Below, piece by piece: positions 16,606-24,747 of a stretch of 24,810 bases of DNA. A program made the position numbers and the translations under genes. Position 1 is the first letter of the stretch. Each line of letters opens with the position of its first letter. A model generated the notes under the pieces. It worked only from the letters and a program-made list of their open reading frames with translations. It did no database searches and was not told where the DNA came from. The DNA lies in the NCBI GenBank assembly GCA_937907525.1, contig CALCIB010000347.1:1-24810 (forward strand), given 5' to 3'. This DNA is from an uncultured Planctomycetales bacterium. Lineage in GTDB: Bacteria; Planctomycetota; Planctomycetia; Isosphaerales; Isosphaeraceae.

Positions 16606-17805
16606 TCAGAGGGGACCGCCGCCGCGACGGGAGCGGCGGAAGGCCCCCGGCGTCGAGCCGGTCGCCTTGCGGAAGGCGGCGATGAGGTACTCGACGTGGG
16701 GGAAGCCCGAGCGGGCGGCGACGGCGTGCAGGGGGAGGTCGGTGTCCTCCAACAGCCGCTTGACCCGGCCGATCCGGGTGGCGGCGACGGCGTCGTGGAG
16801 CGTGCCGCCGGTGGCGGCCCGGAAGCGACGGTTCAGCGTGCCGCGCGAGACCCCGGCGTGCTCCGCCACGTCGTCGACCCCGAACCGTTCCGCCACGTTC
16901 TCGCGGACGAACCGTAACGCGGCGGCCACGATCGGATCGGAGATCGCCGTCACGTCGCTCGACTGCCGCACCGCGATCCCCCGGGGAGGGACCGGCGGCG
17001 GGTCCGGCGGCCGCCGCTCCCCGGCCATGATCCGGGCCAGCAAGGCCGCCCCCTCGTAGCCGATCCGACGGCAGTCGGGGATCACGCTGGAAAGCGGCGG
17101 CGAGGCCAGTTCGCAGGCGAGCACCTCGTCGTCGACGCCGACGACCGCCACCTCCTCCGGGACCGCCACGTCCCCCCGCCGGCAGGCGTCCAGCGCCTGC
17201 ACCCCTCGGAAATCGTTGCACGCCATCAGCCCCAGCGGCTTGGGAAGCCCGGCGATCCAGCGCGCGAACCGCTCGACCTCGTCCTCCCACGCCGGCGCCT
17301 GGTGGCCCCAGGTGACCGGATAGGCCGGCTGGTACTCCCAGCAGCGATGGCCCGCGGCCTCCACCGCCTCCCGGAACGCCTCCAGCCGCAACCGCGACCA
17401 CTCGAACTCGGGGTAGCCGAAGAACCCGAACCGCTCGAACCCGCGTTCGATCAGGTGCGCCGCGGCCAGCGCGCCGATGGCCCGTTGATCGCTCCGCACG
17501 GTCGGCGGGCCGGTTCGCGGCTCCTGGTCGTCCAGGTCGACGGTGGGGATGCCGGTGGCCCGGATCAACTCGGAGAACCGGGGATACAGCGTGGTGATGA
17601 TGCCGTCGCCGTCCCAGTCCCCCAACCAGGGGGGCGCCGGGTCCTGCAACGACCGCGGCTCGAAGAAGATCGTCCAGGGGCCGTTCTCGCGGACGTACCG
17701 CAGGGCGCCGTGGAGGATCTCCCGGCCGTACTCCATCGAGGTCTCGATGATCAACGCGACGTGCGGCGGGCCCGTTCGTCGCGCGCGCCGTCGTCGTCGC
17801 GCCAT
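16606..17805 (-). CDS. XylR-like AraC-family transcriptional regulator
   Basis: The start at 17805 gives 399 residues, close to the ~392 of E. coli XylR. GGAGG lies 5 bases before this ATG; a longer frame from 17898 adds a Lys/Ser-rich stretch that looks untranslated and would overlap the promoter. Residues about 14-270 form a LacI/periplasmic-binding-protein-like sensor (ALIIETSMEYGREILHG, FGFFGYPEFEWSR, LMACNDFRGVQALDAC, VAVVGVDDEVLACELASPPLSSV), typical of sugar-responsive regulators. Residues about 290-392 are the AraC DNA-binding domain with two HTH motifs (VDDVAEHAGVSRGTLNRRF and the GFPHVEYLIAAFRKATGSTP block). The ligand is not predictable; pentose or another sugar is likely by family. 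It is divergent from the DUF1559 gene cluster and convergent with the MFS gene, so either could be a target. Confidence 0.9.
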   Translation of the reverse strand: MARRRRRARRTGPPHVALIIETSMEYGREILHGALRYVRENGPWTIFFEPRSLQDPAPPWLGDWDGDGIITTLYPRFSELIRATGIPTVDLDDQEPRTGPPTVRSDQRAIGALAAAHLIERGFERFGFFGYPEFEWSRLRLEAFREAVEAAGHRCWEYQPAYPVTWGHQAPAWEDEVERFARWIAGLPKPLGLMACNDFRGVQALDACRRGDVAVPEEVAVVGVDDEVLACELASPPLSSVIPDCRRIGYEGAALLARIMAGERRPPDPPPVPPRGIAVRQSSDVTAISDPIVAAALRFVRENVAERFGVDDVAEHAGVSRGTLNRRFRAATGGTLHDAVAATRIGRVKRLLEDTDLPLHAVAARSGFPHVEYLIAAFRKATGSTPGAFRRSRRGGGPL

Positions 17806-17869
17806 GCCGCCCTCCCCCGACTCGTCCGACGCGGCCCCTCGTCGGGAAGGCGTCGCGCCGTGGTCCGAT

Positions 17870-17898
17870 TTCTTAGTCGATTTTGCATGAAAGTTCAA
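17870..17898 (-). promoter_or_regulatory. Likely promoter of the XylR-like regulator
   Basis: On the minus strand, TTGAAC (17898-17893) and TAAGAA (17875-17870) are separated by exactly 17 bases in an AT-rich patch. The predicted transcript starts near 17863, about 58 bases before the ATG at 17805, which supports the shorter start. Confidence 0.4.
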
Positions 17899-18063
17899 TT
17901 CCCCGCCGACGCGACGCCCGGATAAAATACACTCGCTTCACTTTCCCAGGCGGAGTCTCGCGAATCTCTTCCGCGGGCTGGCCGCCTCGACCGTCCGTGC
18001 CCCCTCGACGCCGCGGCCTTATTCCGTCCCCTGCACGTCATCAGGTGTTGGAGGTGTCCTTCC

Positions 18064-19143
18064 ATGCGCGGGAACCGTGGATTCACCCTGATCGAGCTTC
18101 TGGTGGTGATCGCGATCATCGCCGTGTTGATCGCGCTTTTGCTCCCGGCCGTGCAGGCGGCGCGGGAGGCGGCGCGGCGGGCGCAGTGCGTCAACAACCT
18201 CAAGCAGTTGGGCCTGGCGGCCCAGAACTACGTCTCGACCTACGACGTCTTCCCGATGCAGTGCAACTACCCGACGTCGGAGACTCAGGACTCGGGCTTC
18301 TCGTGGTCGTGGGCGGTCGCCTTGCTTCCGCAGTTCGAGCAGGGCGTGCTGTTCGACTCGATGAACTTCCACATGGGGAACTACGGCCTCCAGGTCACCA
18401 CGGCCGGCTACACCCAGGTGGCCTCGCTCCTGTGCCCCTCCGAGTCGATCGGCCAGCGGCCGGGCTACCCCTGGGGGACGATCAGCTACGTCGGCAACTA
18501 CGGCGGACCGGGCCAGATCAGGGCCTACAGCGGGACGATCGTGCCCCCCAAGGATCTCGCGCTCAACGGCTCCATCGGCGTCCAGGGCTGGGGGGGCGGC
18601 GCGGGGATGGTCCGGATCAGCTCGATCACCGACGGGACGTCGAACACCGCGGTCTTCAGCGAGCACCTGATCGGCCTGGGGGTGAACGCCTCGGTCGCGA
18701 CGATGACGCCGAACTCGAAGGACGCCAAGCGGGTGATCTTCCCCGGCGCGGACGCCAGCGGCGTCGGCACCGGCGCGGCCGGAGCGCTGGCGGCGGCCAG
18801 GGCCTGCCAGGCGTTGCCGGTGACGATGACGGCCAACGCGACCGCCTCGGCCTACCTGGGCTACAACTGGCTTTTGGGCTACCCGACCCACGTCTGCCTG
18901 ATCAACTACATGCACGTCGCGCCGCCCAACAGCCTGCACTGCGGCAACGCGGGCGACATCCCCTACGTCCAGTTCGTCGGCCCCACCGGCTCGGCCGCGG
19001 CCAACAGCAACCACGCCGGCGGGGTCAACGTCGCCCTGGCCGACGGCTCCGTCCGGTTCGTCAAGGACTCCATCGGCCTGCCCGTCTGGTGGGCCCTCGG
19101 AAGCCGCGACTGCGGCGAGGTCGTCAGCTCCGACGCCTATTGA
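18064..19143 (+). CDS. DUF1559 pseudopilin-like protein (H-X9-DG)
   Basis: This 359-residue protein has a type IV prepilin/type II secretion N-terminus: MRGNRG before the cleavage point (G6/F7), then FTLIELLVVIAIIAVLIAL with Glu at mature position 5. The first helix is followed by the AAREAARRAQCVNNLKQLGLA segment typical of DUF1559. Near the C-terminus H317 and D327-G328 form the exact H-X9-DG motif. DUF1559 proteins are abundant paralogues in planctomycetes; they are probably processed by a prepilin peptidase and assembled or anchored at the inner membrane, with poorly known function. GGAGG is 9 bases before the ATG. A TAAAAT sequence at 17923-17928 could be the -10 element, with no clear -35. 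A small lipoprotein gene follows after 31 bases. Confidence 0.93.
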   Translation: MRGNRGFTLIELLVVIAIIAVLIALLLPAVQAAREAARRAQCVNNLKQLGLAAQNYVSTYDVFPMQCNYPTSETQDSGFSWSWAVALLPQFEQGVLFDSMNFHMGNYGLQVTTAGYTQVASLLCPSESIGQRPGYPWGTISYVGNYGGPGQIRAYSGTIVPPKDLALNGSIGVQGWGGGAGMVRISSITDGTSNTAVFSEHLIGLGVNASVATMTPNSKDAKRVIFPGADASGVGTGAAGALAAARACQALPVTMTANATASAYLGYNWLLGYPTHVCLINYMHVAPPNSLHCGNAGDIPYVQFVGPTGSAAANSNHAGGVNVALADGSVRFVKDSIGLPVWWALGSRDCGEVVSSDAY

Positions 19144-19174
19144 CCCCCTTCCGACCACGAACCGGAGCCCGACC

Positions 19175-19384
19175 ATGACGACCCGACGAGCCAGACGTTC
19201 CGCGAAGGCCCTGGCGATCGCCCTGATCGCGGTCTATTGTATCGGTTGCTGGTCGGAGGATCGGTTGGCCGGCACCCCGACCGACCTCCCCCCCGGCACG
19301 ATGCCCCCCGCGCCCCCCTTGTCGCAATCCCCGGCCGACATGGCCAAGTCCGTCAAGCCCAAGGCGAAGCGGCCCCGCCATTGA
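19175..19384 (+). CDS. Small predicted lipoprotein
   Basis: The ORF encodes 69 residues. The N-terminus is basic (MTTRRARRSAK), followed by a hydrophobic stretch (ALAIALIAVYCIGC) with a lipobox-like IGC; Cys25 would be lipidated. The -3 position is Cys, unlike the usual Leu/Val/Ile. The mature part is about 45 residues, proline-rich, ends in a basic tail (KPKAKRPRH) and has no known domain. GGAG is 7 bases before the ATG. It lies 31 bases after the DUF1559 gene and 62 bases before the ceramidase-like gene, so a shared transcript is likely. Small lipoproteins after DUF1559 genes are a common planctomycete arrangement as far as I recall; the function is unknown. Confidence 0.7.
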   Translation: MTTRRARRSAKALAIALIAVYCIGCWSEDRLAGTPTDLPPGTMPPAPPLSQSPADMAKSVKPKAKRPRH

Positions 19385-19446
19385 GCCTCCCGCCGCGCCG
19401 ACCCGGGCGCGGCCGCCTCCCCCACCCCCGAGGAGACCTCTCGACG

Positions 19447-20808
19447 ATGCGACGAACCCTCCCCCTATTCGCGCTCGCGTCGGCCCTGGCCCTGACCCTG
19501 GCGGACGCCGCCGCGACGGCCGGCGACTTGAAGGTCGGCGCGGCGGCCGCGAACCTCAAGGCCGACGACTCGCTGGTCATCGGCGGCGGCATCGGCCCCG
19601 GCAAGGCGACCGGCCAGGAAGGCGAGCTGCGCGCCACCGCCATCGTCATCGAGGACTCCGAGGGAGGCAAGGTCGCCCTGGTCGAGTGCGACGTCCTGAT
19701 GATCGAGCGCGACATCCTGGACGACGCCGCGCGCCGGATCGAGAAGGCGACCGGCGTCCCCTTCGATCACGTGCTCATCAACGCCACCCACGTCCACCAC
19801 GCGCCGACGACCATCGCCATTCACGGCTACCGCCGCGAGGAGGCGTTCGCCAAACAGGTCGGCGACAAGGCCGTCGAGGCGGCCGTCGCGGCGAACGAGA
19901 GGCTGGCGCCGGCGACGATGGAATTCCGGCTGGGCGAGGAGTCGTCGGTCGGCCGCAACAGCCGGCTCTTGCTTGAAAACGGCATGATCTACTGGGTCGG
20001 CGCCATGGACGACTTCGTCCGCCCCACCGGCCCCTTCGACCCCGAACTCCCCGTCTGGGCCTTCCGCCGCGGCGACGGCAAGCTCGAAGCCCTGATGTTC
20101 AACCACTCGACCCACACCATCGGCGCGCGGACGCCGGGGGTCCGCTCGCCCGGCTTCTACGGGCTGGCCGCGCAGGAGTTGGAACAGGAACTCGGCGGCA
20201 CGGCGCTCTTCTTCGAGGGCGCCTCCGGCTCGACCCACAACCTGGACCTCAAGGCCGACGAGATGATCGTCCGCGTCAAGGCCGCGGTCAAGGCGGCGCT
20301 CGCCAAGGCCGAGCCCATGGCCGTCGACCGCGTCGCCGGGGTCCGCAAGGAAGTCACGGTCAAGTACCGCGACTTCGACGAGGCCAAGGAGGACGCCGCG
20401 GTCGTCGCCTACGAGGCGTACAAACTCAAGGACCATCCCCAGGTCGCCCAGATGGTCGTCGACGTCTTCCGCGACATGCGCAAGGAACTCGCGCCCAAGA
20501 AGAACCAGGAGCGCAAGACCTGGGTGCAGGCGATCCGGATCGGCGACACCGCCGTCGTCGGCGTCCCCGCCGAGTTCTTCACGGTTCTGGGTCAAGACAT
20601 CAAACGACGCAGCCCGTTCCGATACACCTACGTCTTCGAGTTGGCCAACGACTACGTCGGCTACCTCCCCGACCGCGAGGGCATGAAGCTCGGCGGCTAC
20701 CAGACCTGGATGGGCCTGCACAGCTTCACCGCCCCCGGCACCGGCGAAATGATCGTCGAGGAGGCGCTGGGGCTGCTCGAAAAGCTACATGATGAAATGC
20801 CGAAGTGA
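19447..20808 (+). CDS. Secreted neutral/alkaline ceramidase-like hydrolase
   Basis: I use the ATG at 19447 (GGAG at 19432-19435), because the 453-residue product then starts with a signal peptide (MRRTLPLFALASALALTL, cleavage near residue 25). The frame upstream is an out-of-frame reading of the lipoprotein gene. The fold markers of the neutral/alkaline non-lysosomal ceramidase N-terminal domain are present: ALVECDVLMIERDIL, NATHVHHAPTT with H115, H117 and H118, and FNHSTHTIG with H220 and H223, which I take as candidate zinc ligands by analogy. The family cleaves the amide of ceramides. Planctomycete homologues are shorter than true ceramidases (about 650-780 residues), lack the C-terminal domain and probably act on other substrates. 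It lies between the lipoprotein and PVC dehydrogenase genes, in a locus that looks degradative. Confidence 0.85.
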   Translation: MRRTLPLFALASALALTLADAAATAGDLKVGAAAANLKADDSLVIGGGIGPGKATGQEGELRATAIVIEDSEGGKVALVECDVLMIERDILDDAARRIEKATGVPFDHVLINATHVHHAPTTIAIHGYRREEAFAKQVGDKAVEAAVAANERLAPATMEFRLGEESSVGRNSRLLLENGMIYWVGAMDDFVRPTGPFDPELPVWAFRRGDGKLEALMFNHSTHTIGARTPGVRSPGFYGLAAQELEQELGGTALFFEGASGSTHNLDLKADEMIVRVKAAVKAALAKAEPMAVDRVAGVRKEVTVKYRDFDEAKEDAAVVAYEAYKLKDHPQVAQMVVDVFRDMRKELAPKKNQERKTWVQAIRIGDTAVVGVPAEFFTVLGQDIKRRSPFRYTYVFELANDYVGYLPDREGMKLGGYQTWMGLHSFTAPGTGEMIVEEALGLLEKLHDEMPK

Positions 20809-20840
20809 GTGTGGAACGATTTCGCCCGCGCGATGCGCGC

Positions 20841-21000
20841 CCCCTCTCCCGCCGGGAGAGGGTGGCCCGAAGGGCCGGGTGAGGGTCGTCGCGTTTCGGG
20901 ATACGTCCTGGGTTTGCGTCCAGACGCCCCGACGCTCGCTCCGAAGCGCCGCGACCCTCACCCGCCGCTTCGCGGCACCCTCTCCCGGTGGGAGAGGGGA
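20841..21000. repeat. Structured dispersed repeat, copy B (complete element)
   Basis: This is the clearest copy. Each end is a hairpin: CCCTCTCCC-GCC-GGGAGAGGG on the left and CCCTCTCCC-GGT-GGGAGAGGG on the right. Inside are two 32-base inverted arms, 20854-20885 and 20955-20986, separated by 69 bases, the same spacing as in copy A. The arms' central hairpins are GGCCC-GAA-GGGCC and GCCGC-TTC-GCGGC. It fills the 225-base gap between the ceramidase-like gene and the PVC dehydrogenase gene, 33 bases after the stop, and may act as a transcript end or mRNA-stabilising structure. Confidence 0.88.
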
Positions 21001-21033
21001 TTTCGCTAGCCTCGCCGCAATGAGGGTTCCCCC

Positions 21034-23904
21034 GTGAAGATCCACCGATTCATTTCGCCGATCCTGGTCCTCGCCTGCCTGGCCGCCGACGAGCCGCCGG
21101 CGCGGCCGCTCTCGCCCGAGGAGTCGCGGGCGACGATCCGCCTGTCCGACCCGGATCTTGAGATCGAGCTGGTGGCCGCCGAGCCCGACGTCCAGAGCCC
21201 CGTGGCCGCGGCCTGGGACGAGGACGGCCGGCTCTACGTCGTGGAGATGCTCGACTACCCGCTGGGGCCCGGCTCGGGGAAGGTCAAGCTGCTGGAGGAC
21301 CGCGACGGCGACGGCCGTTACGAGTCCGTCGCCGTCTTCGCCGACGGCCTGAACTTCCCCAACGGCGTCTTGCCTTACGACGGCGGCGTCCTGGTCACCG
21401 CCGCCCCCGACGTGCTGTTCCTCAAGGATACCGACGCCGACGGCAAGGCCGACGTCCGCCGCGTCGTCCTGACCGGCTTCGGCGAGGGGAACACCCAGCT
21501 CCGCGTCAACGGCCTCTCCTGGGGCGCGGACAACTGGATCTACGGCGCCAACGGCCGTAGCGACGGCGTCGTCCGCCGCCCCGGCGAGCCCGACTCCGAC
21601 GCCGTCCCCCTCCGCCTCCACGACTTCCGCTTCAAGGTCGACTCCGGGCCGATCCAGACCGTCTCCGGCTTCAGCCAGTTCGGCCTCCCCCGCGACGATT
21701 GGGGCCGCCGCTTCCCCACCTGGAACACCATCCCGATCCGTCACGTCGTCCTGGAGGAGCGGACCCTCGCCCGCAACCCGTTCCTCGCCGAGTCGGACGC
21801 GGTGGCGAGCATCATCGACCCCGCCGACGGCGGCCGGGTCTACCCGATCAGCCCGCCGCCGGTCACCTACAACCGCGAGTCCACCTTCTACTACAACGCC
21901 AGCAGCGGCGCGACCGTCTTCCGCGGCGACCGACTCGGCCCCGAGTACGAGGGAAACGCCCTGTTCTGCGAGGCGCTTATGAACATAGTCCAGCGCCGGA
22001 CCCTGGAACGCCGAGGGCCGACGTTCCTCGCCGGCCGCGCGGCGAACGAGGCCGATCGCGAGTTCATCGCCGCCACCGATCCCTTCTTCCGCCCCGTCAA
22101 CCTGACCACCGGCCCCGACGGGGCGCTCTACGTCGTCGACATGTACCGCGAGGTCGTCGAGCATCCCGAGTTCGTCCCCCAGGCCCTCCGCGACGTCAAC
22201 GACTTCAGGCGCTGGAACGACCGCGGCCGGATCTGGCGGGTCGCGCGCAAGGACGCGAAGCCCGTCACGCCGCCGAAGCTCGGCGCGGCGACCCCGGCCG
22301 AGTTGATGGCCGAACTGGAGCACCCCAACGGTTGGCGCCGCGACACCGCCCAACGCCTGCTGGTGACGCGCCGCGTCCTCGCCGCCGCGCCGGACCTGCA
22401 AACCATGGCCAGGGCGTCCGAATCCCCCCTGGGCCGGATCCACGCCGCATGGACCCTCGACGGCCTGGGCGCGCTGTCCGACCCGATCGTCGAGGCGCTT
22501 CTGCAAGACCACGACGCCGACGTCCGCGAGGCCGCGGCCAAGCTCGCCGCCGGCCGCGCCGGGCTGCTGGAGACGCTGGTCGGGCTTGCCGACGACGACG
22601 AGCCCCCCGTCCGCTTCCAGGCCGCGATCGCCCTGGGCGACTTCGACGCGCCGGAGGCCGTCGCCGCGCTGGCGCGGATCGCCGCGGCGGACGTCGAGGA
22701 CCACTGGACGCGGCTGGCGGTCCTGAGCGGCCTTCGCGAAACGGCCTCGCCGTTTCTGGCCGCGCTCTTGAAGGACCATCCCGACTGGTTGGCGACCCCC
22801 ACGCCCGGCCAGGCGCGATTGCTGGAGTCCACCGCCGCGATTCTGGGCGCGCGGGCGAAGCCGGAGGAGCTTCGCGCCCTGGCCGCGCGGCTGGCTCCGG
22901 CCGAGGGCGACCCCGGCGTCGCCGGTCGGGTCGCGCTGCTCTCCGGCCTCGCCGACGGCCTGGCCCGCGCCGGCCGAGCTCCCGGCGACTTGCTCAAGGA
23001 GCAAGGCTTCGAGGGGGGCGCCGCGCTTCTGGACCGGGCCGCGGCGAGCGTCGACGCGGCCGACGCGCCGGCCGCCGAACGGGCGTCGGCGTTGACCTTG
23101 CTGTCGCGGTTCCGTCCCGACGCCGCGGCCTCCCGCGTCCCCGCGCTGCTGGACGCCGAACAACCCGGCGAGGTCCGCGCGGCCGCCGCCGAGGCCCTCG
23201 CCGAGATCCGCTCCCCCGAATTGGCCGACGGCGCGCTGCGAGTCTGGGAGTCGATCCCCACCGACTCCCGACGCGCCGTGATCGCCGGGTTGGTCCGCTC
23301 GACCCCGACGGCCGCGCGGTTGGTCGCGGCCCTGGAGGACGACGCCGTCGCGGTGGCCGAACTGACCCCTGGGGAGCGCGAGGCGCTGCGCAACTCCGCC
23401 GACGCCGACGTCGCGCGGCGAGCCGGCGCGCTCCTGGCCTCCCGGACCCCGCCCAATCGCGCGGAGGCGGTCGCGAAATATCAATCGGCGTTGAAGCTTA
23501 CGGGCGACCCGGAGCGCGGGGCGGTCCTGTTCTCGCAAAACTGCAAGACCTGCCACGCCCATCGGGGCGAGGGCTTCAACGTGGGCCCGGACATCTCCGG
23601 CGTCGCCAGCCGCCCCCCTTCGGCCCTCCTGGTCGACGTGCTGGACCCCAACGCCGACGTCTCGCCGGACTTCGTCGCCTTCAACGTCGTCACCGCCGAC
23701 GGCCGGACCTTCTCCGGCCTGCTCGCCGAGGAGACCGCCGCCACCCTCAAGCTCAAGGAGGCCGAGGGCGTTGAACACGTCGTCCTCCGCTCCGAGATCG
23801 AGGCCGTCCGAAGCACCGGCCGCTCGCTCATGCCCGAGGGCTTCGAGGACGTCCTGGGCGAACAGGGCATGGCCGACCTCATCGCGTTCCTCAAGCAACC
23901 CTGA
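21034..23904 (+). CDS. PVC-type membrane-bound dehydrogenase with HEAT repeats and c-type cytochrome domain
   Basis: The start is a GTG with GAGGG 7 bases upstream, giving 956 residues. The N-terminal export signal is short (MKIHRFISPILVLACLA); VLAC could be a lipobox at Cys15. Residues about 30-410 form a beta-propeller of the Pirellula/Verrucomicrobium dehydrogenase type, with repeated segments such as DEDGRLYVVEMLDYP, DRDGDGRYESVAVFADG and GPDGALYVVDMYRE. Residues about 415-800 are alanine-rich HEAT-like helical repeats. The C-terminus (about 815-956) is a cytochrome c domain with C837-K-T-C840-H841 for heme attachment and M933 (SLMPEGFED) as likely axial ligand. It probably oxidises a sugar or alcohol in the periplasm and passes electrons to its own heme; substrate unknown. 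The DUF1080 gene follows after 19 bases, a frequent partner in this phylum. Confidence 0.92.
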   Translation: MKIHRFISPILVLACLAADEPPARPLSPEESRATIRLSDPDLEIELVAAEPDVQSPVAAAWDEDGRLYVVEMLDYPLGPGSGKVKLLEDRDGDGRYESVAVFADGLNFPNGVLPYDGGVLVTAAPDVLFLKDTDADGKADVRRVVLTGFGEGNTQLRVNGLSWGADNWIYGANGRSDGVVRRPGEPDSDAVPLRLHDFRFKVDSGPIQTVSGFSQFGLPRDDWGRRFPTWNTIPIRHVVLEERTLARNPFLAESDAVASIIDPADGGRVYPISPPPVTYNRESTFYYNASSGATVFRGDRLGPEYEGNALFCEALMNIVQRRTLERRGPTFLAGRAANEADREFIAATDPFFRPVNLTTGPDGALYVVDMYREVVEHPEFVPQALRDVNDFRRWNDRGRIWRVARKDAKPVTPPKLGAATPAELMAELEHPNGWRRDTAQRLLVTRRVLAAAPDLQTMARASESPLGRIHAAWTLDGLGALSDPIVEALLQDHDADVREAAAKLAAGRAGLLETLVGLADDDEPPVRFQAAIALGDFDAPEAVAALARIAAADVEDHWTRLAVLSGLRETASPFLAALLKDHPDWLATPTPGQARLLESTAAILGARAKPEELRALAARLAPAEGDPGVAGRVALLSGLADGLARAGRAPGDLLKEQGFEGGAALLDRAAASVDAADAPAAERASALTLLSRFRPDAAASRVPALLDAEQPGEVRAAAAEALAEIRSPELADGALRVWESIPTDSRRAVIAGLVRSTPTAARLVAALEDDAVAVAELTPGEREALRNSADADVARRAGALLASRTPPNRAEAVAKYQSALKLTGDPERGAVLFSQNCKTCHAHRGEGFNVGPDISGVASRPPSALLVDVLDPNADVSPDFVAFNVVTADGRTFSGLLAEETAATLKLKEAEGVEHVVLRSEIEAVRSTGRSLMPEGFEDVLGEQGMADLIAFLKQP

Positions 23905-23923
23905 CGACCGAAAGGCGCGCACG

Positions 23924-24721
23924 ATGTTCCTCTCCGTCCCCTGCCTGGCCCTGGCCGCGAGCCTGACGCTGGCGGCTCCCCCGGACGCCGACGGCTGGAC
24001 CCCGCTGTTCAACGGCGAGGACCTCGCCGGCTGGTACACCTTCATGCAAGAACACGGCCGAAACTCCGACCCGGACGGCATCGTCACCGTCGAGGACGGC
24101 GCGATCCACCTCTACAAGGGGTTCGCCGACGGGACCAAGGTGGTGATGGGCTACATCGCCACCGAGAAGGAGTACGGCGACTACCACTTGCGGCTTCAAT
24201 ACCGTTGGGGCGCGAACAAGTTCGAGCCCCGCCACGCGCTGAAGCGGGACGCCGGCGTGTACTATCACCTGACCGGCCCCGACGTCGTCTGGCCGCGCGC
24301 GTTCCAGTACCAGGTCGAGGAGACCAACGTCGGCGACCTGCTAGCCCTCTTCGGCATGAAGGTCGACACCTGGATCGACCCGACGACCCGAGACGCCCCG
24401 CCGCCGCCGGGCTACCCGACGTTCCTCCCCCCCGACCGCGGCGGCGAACCCCGCGTCCTGGGCCTCAAGCCGATCGACTACCAGCACCGCGCGGCCGAGG
24501 CCGTCGAGCGCGACGGCTGGAACGACGTCGAGATCCGAGCCGAGGGGGACCGGATCACCCACCTGCTCAACGGCGTCGTCGTCAACCGCGGCGTCGCCTC
24601 CCGCTTCGACGATCCCGAAAAACCCGGCAACCCCGTCCCCCTGACCAAAGGCCGCATCGCGCTTGAGATCGAGGCCGCCGAGCTTTGGTATCGCAACGTC
24701 GAGATCCGGCCGTCGCGGTGA
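23924..24721 (+). CDS. Secreted DUF1080 (3-keto-disaccharide hydrolase domain) protein
   Basis: This 265-residue protein starts with a signal peptide (MFLSVPCLALAASLTLAA). The body is a concanavalin-like beta-sandwich of the DUF1080 family: GWTPLFNGEDLAGW at the start, then GDYHLRLQYRWG, RDAGVYYHLTGPD, FQYQVEE, DGWNDVEIRAEGD and the closing strand IALEIEAAELWYRNVEIRP. Family members act on, or bind, 3-keto sugars produced by sugar 3-dehydrogenation. A 3-keto-forming dehydrogenase next to it would make biochemical sense, and the preceding PVC-type dehydrogenase is a candidate; this is inference. The start ATG is 19 bases after the dehydrogenase stop, with AAAGG about 9 bases upstream, so the two genes probably form an operon. 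A repeat begins 26 bases after the stop. Confidence 0.9.
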   Translation: MFLSVPCLALAASLTLAAPPDADGWTPLFNGEDLAGWYTFMQEHGRNSDPDGIVTVEDGAIHLYKGFADGTKVVMGYIATEKEYGDYHLRLQYRWGANKFEPRHALKRDAGVYYHLTGPDVVWPRAFQYQVEETNVGDLLALFGMKVDTWIDPTTRDAPPPPGYPTFLPPDRGGEPRVLGLKPIDYQHRAAEAVERDGWNDVEIRAEGDRITHLLNGVVVNRGVASRFDDPEKPGNPVPLTKGRIALEIEAAELWYRNVEIRPSR

Positions 24722-24747
24722 GGAGCGAGGCGGCCTCCAACGAACGT

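Noticed and set aside
17806..17898. N-terminal extension of the XylR-like regulator to 17898
   Set aside because: The extension would overlap the likely promoter, has no family similarity, and the ATG at 17805 has a strong GGAGG site.
20785..24087. Very long minus-strand open frame opposite the PVC dehydrogenase (similar ones at 162-2978, 3474-7139, 11380-13629)
   Set aside because: These mirror well-supported plus-strand genes and have low-complexity composition rich in Gly, Arg, Asp, Val and Leu, without motifs; they are codon-bias shadows.
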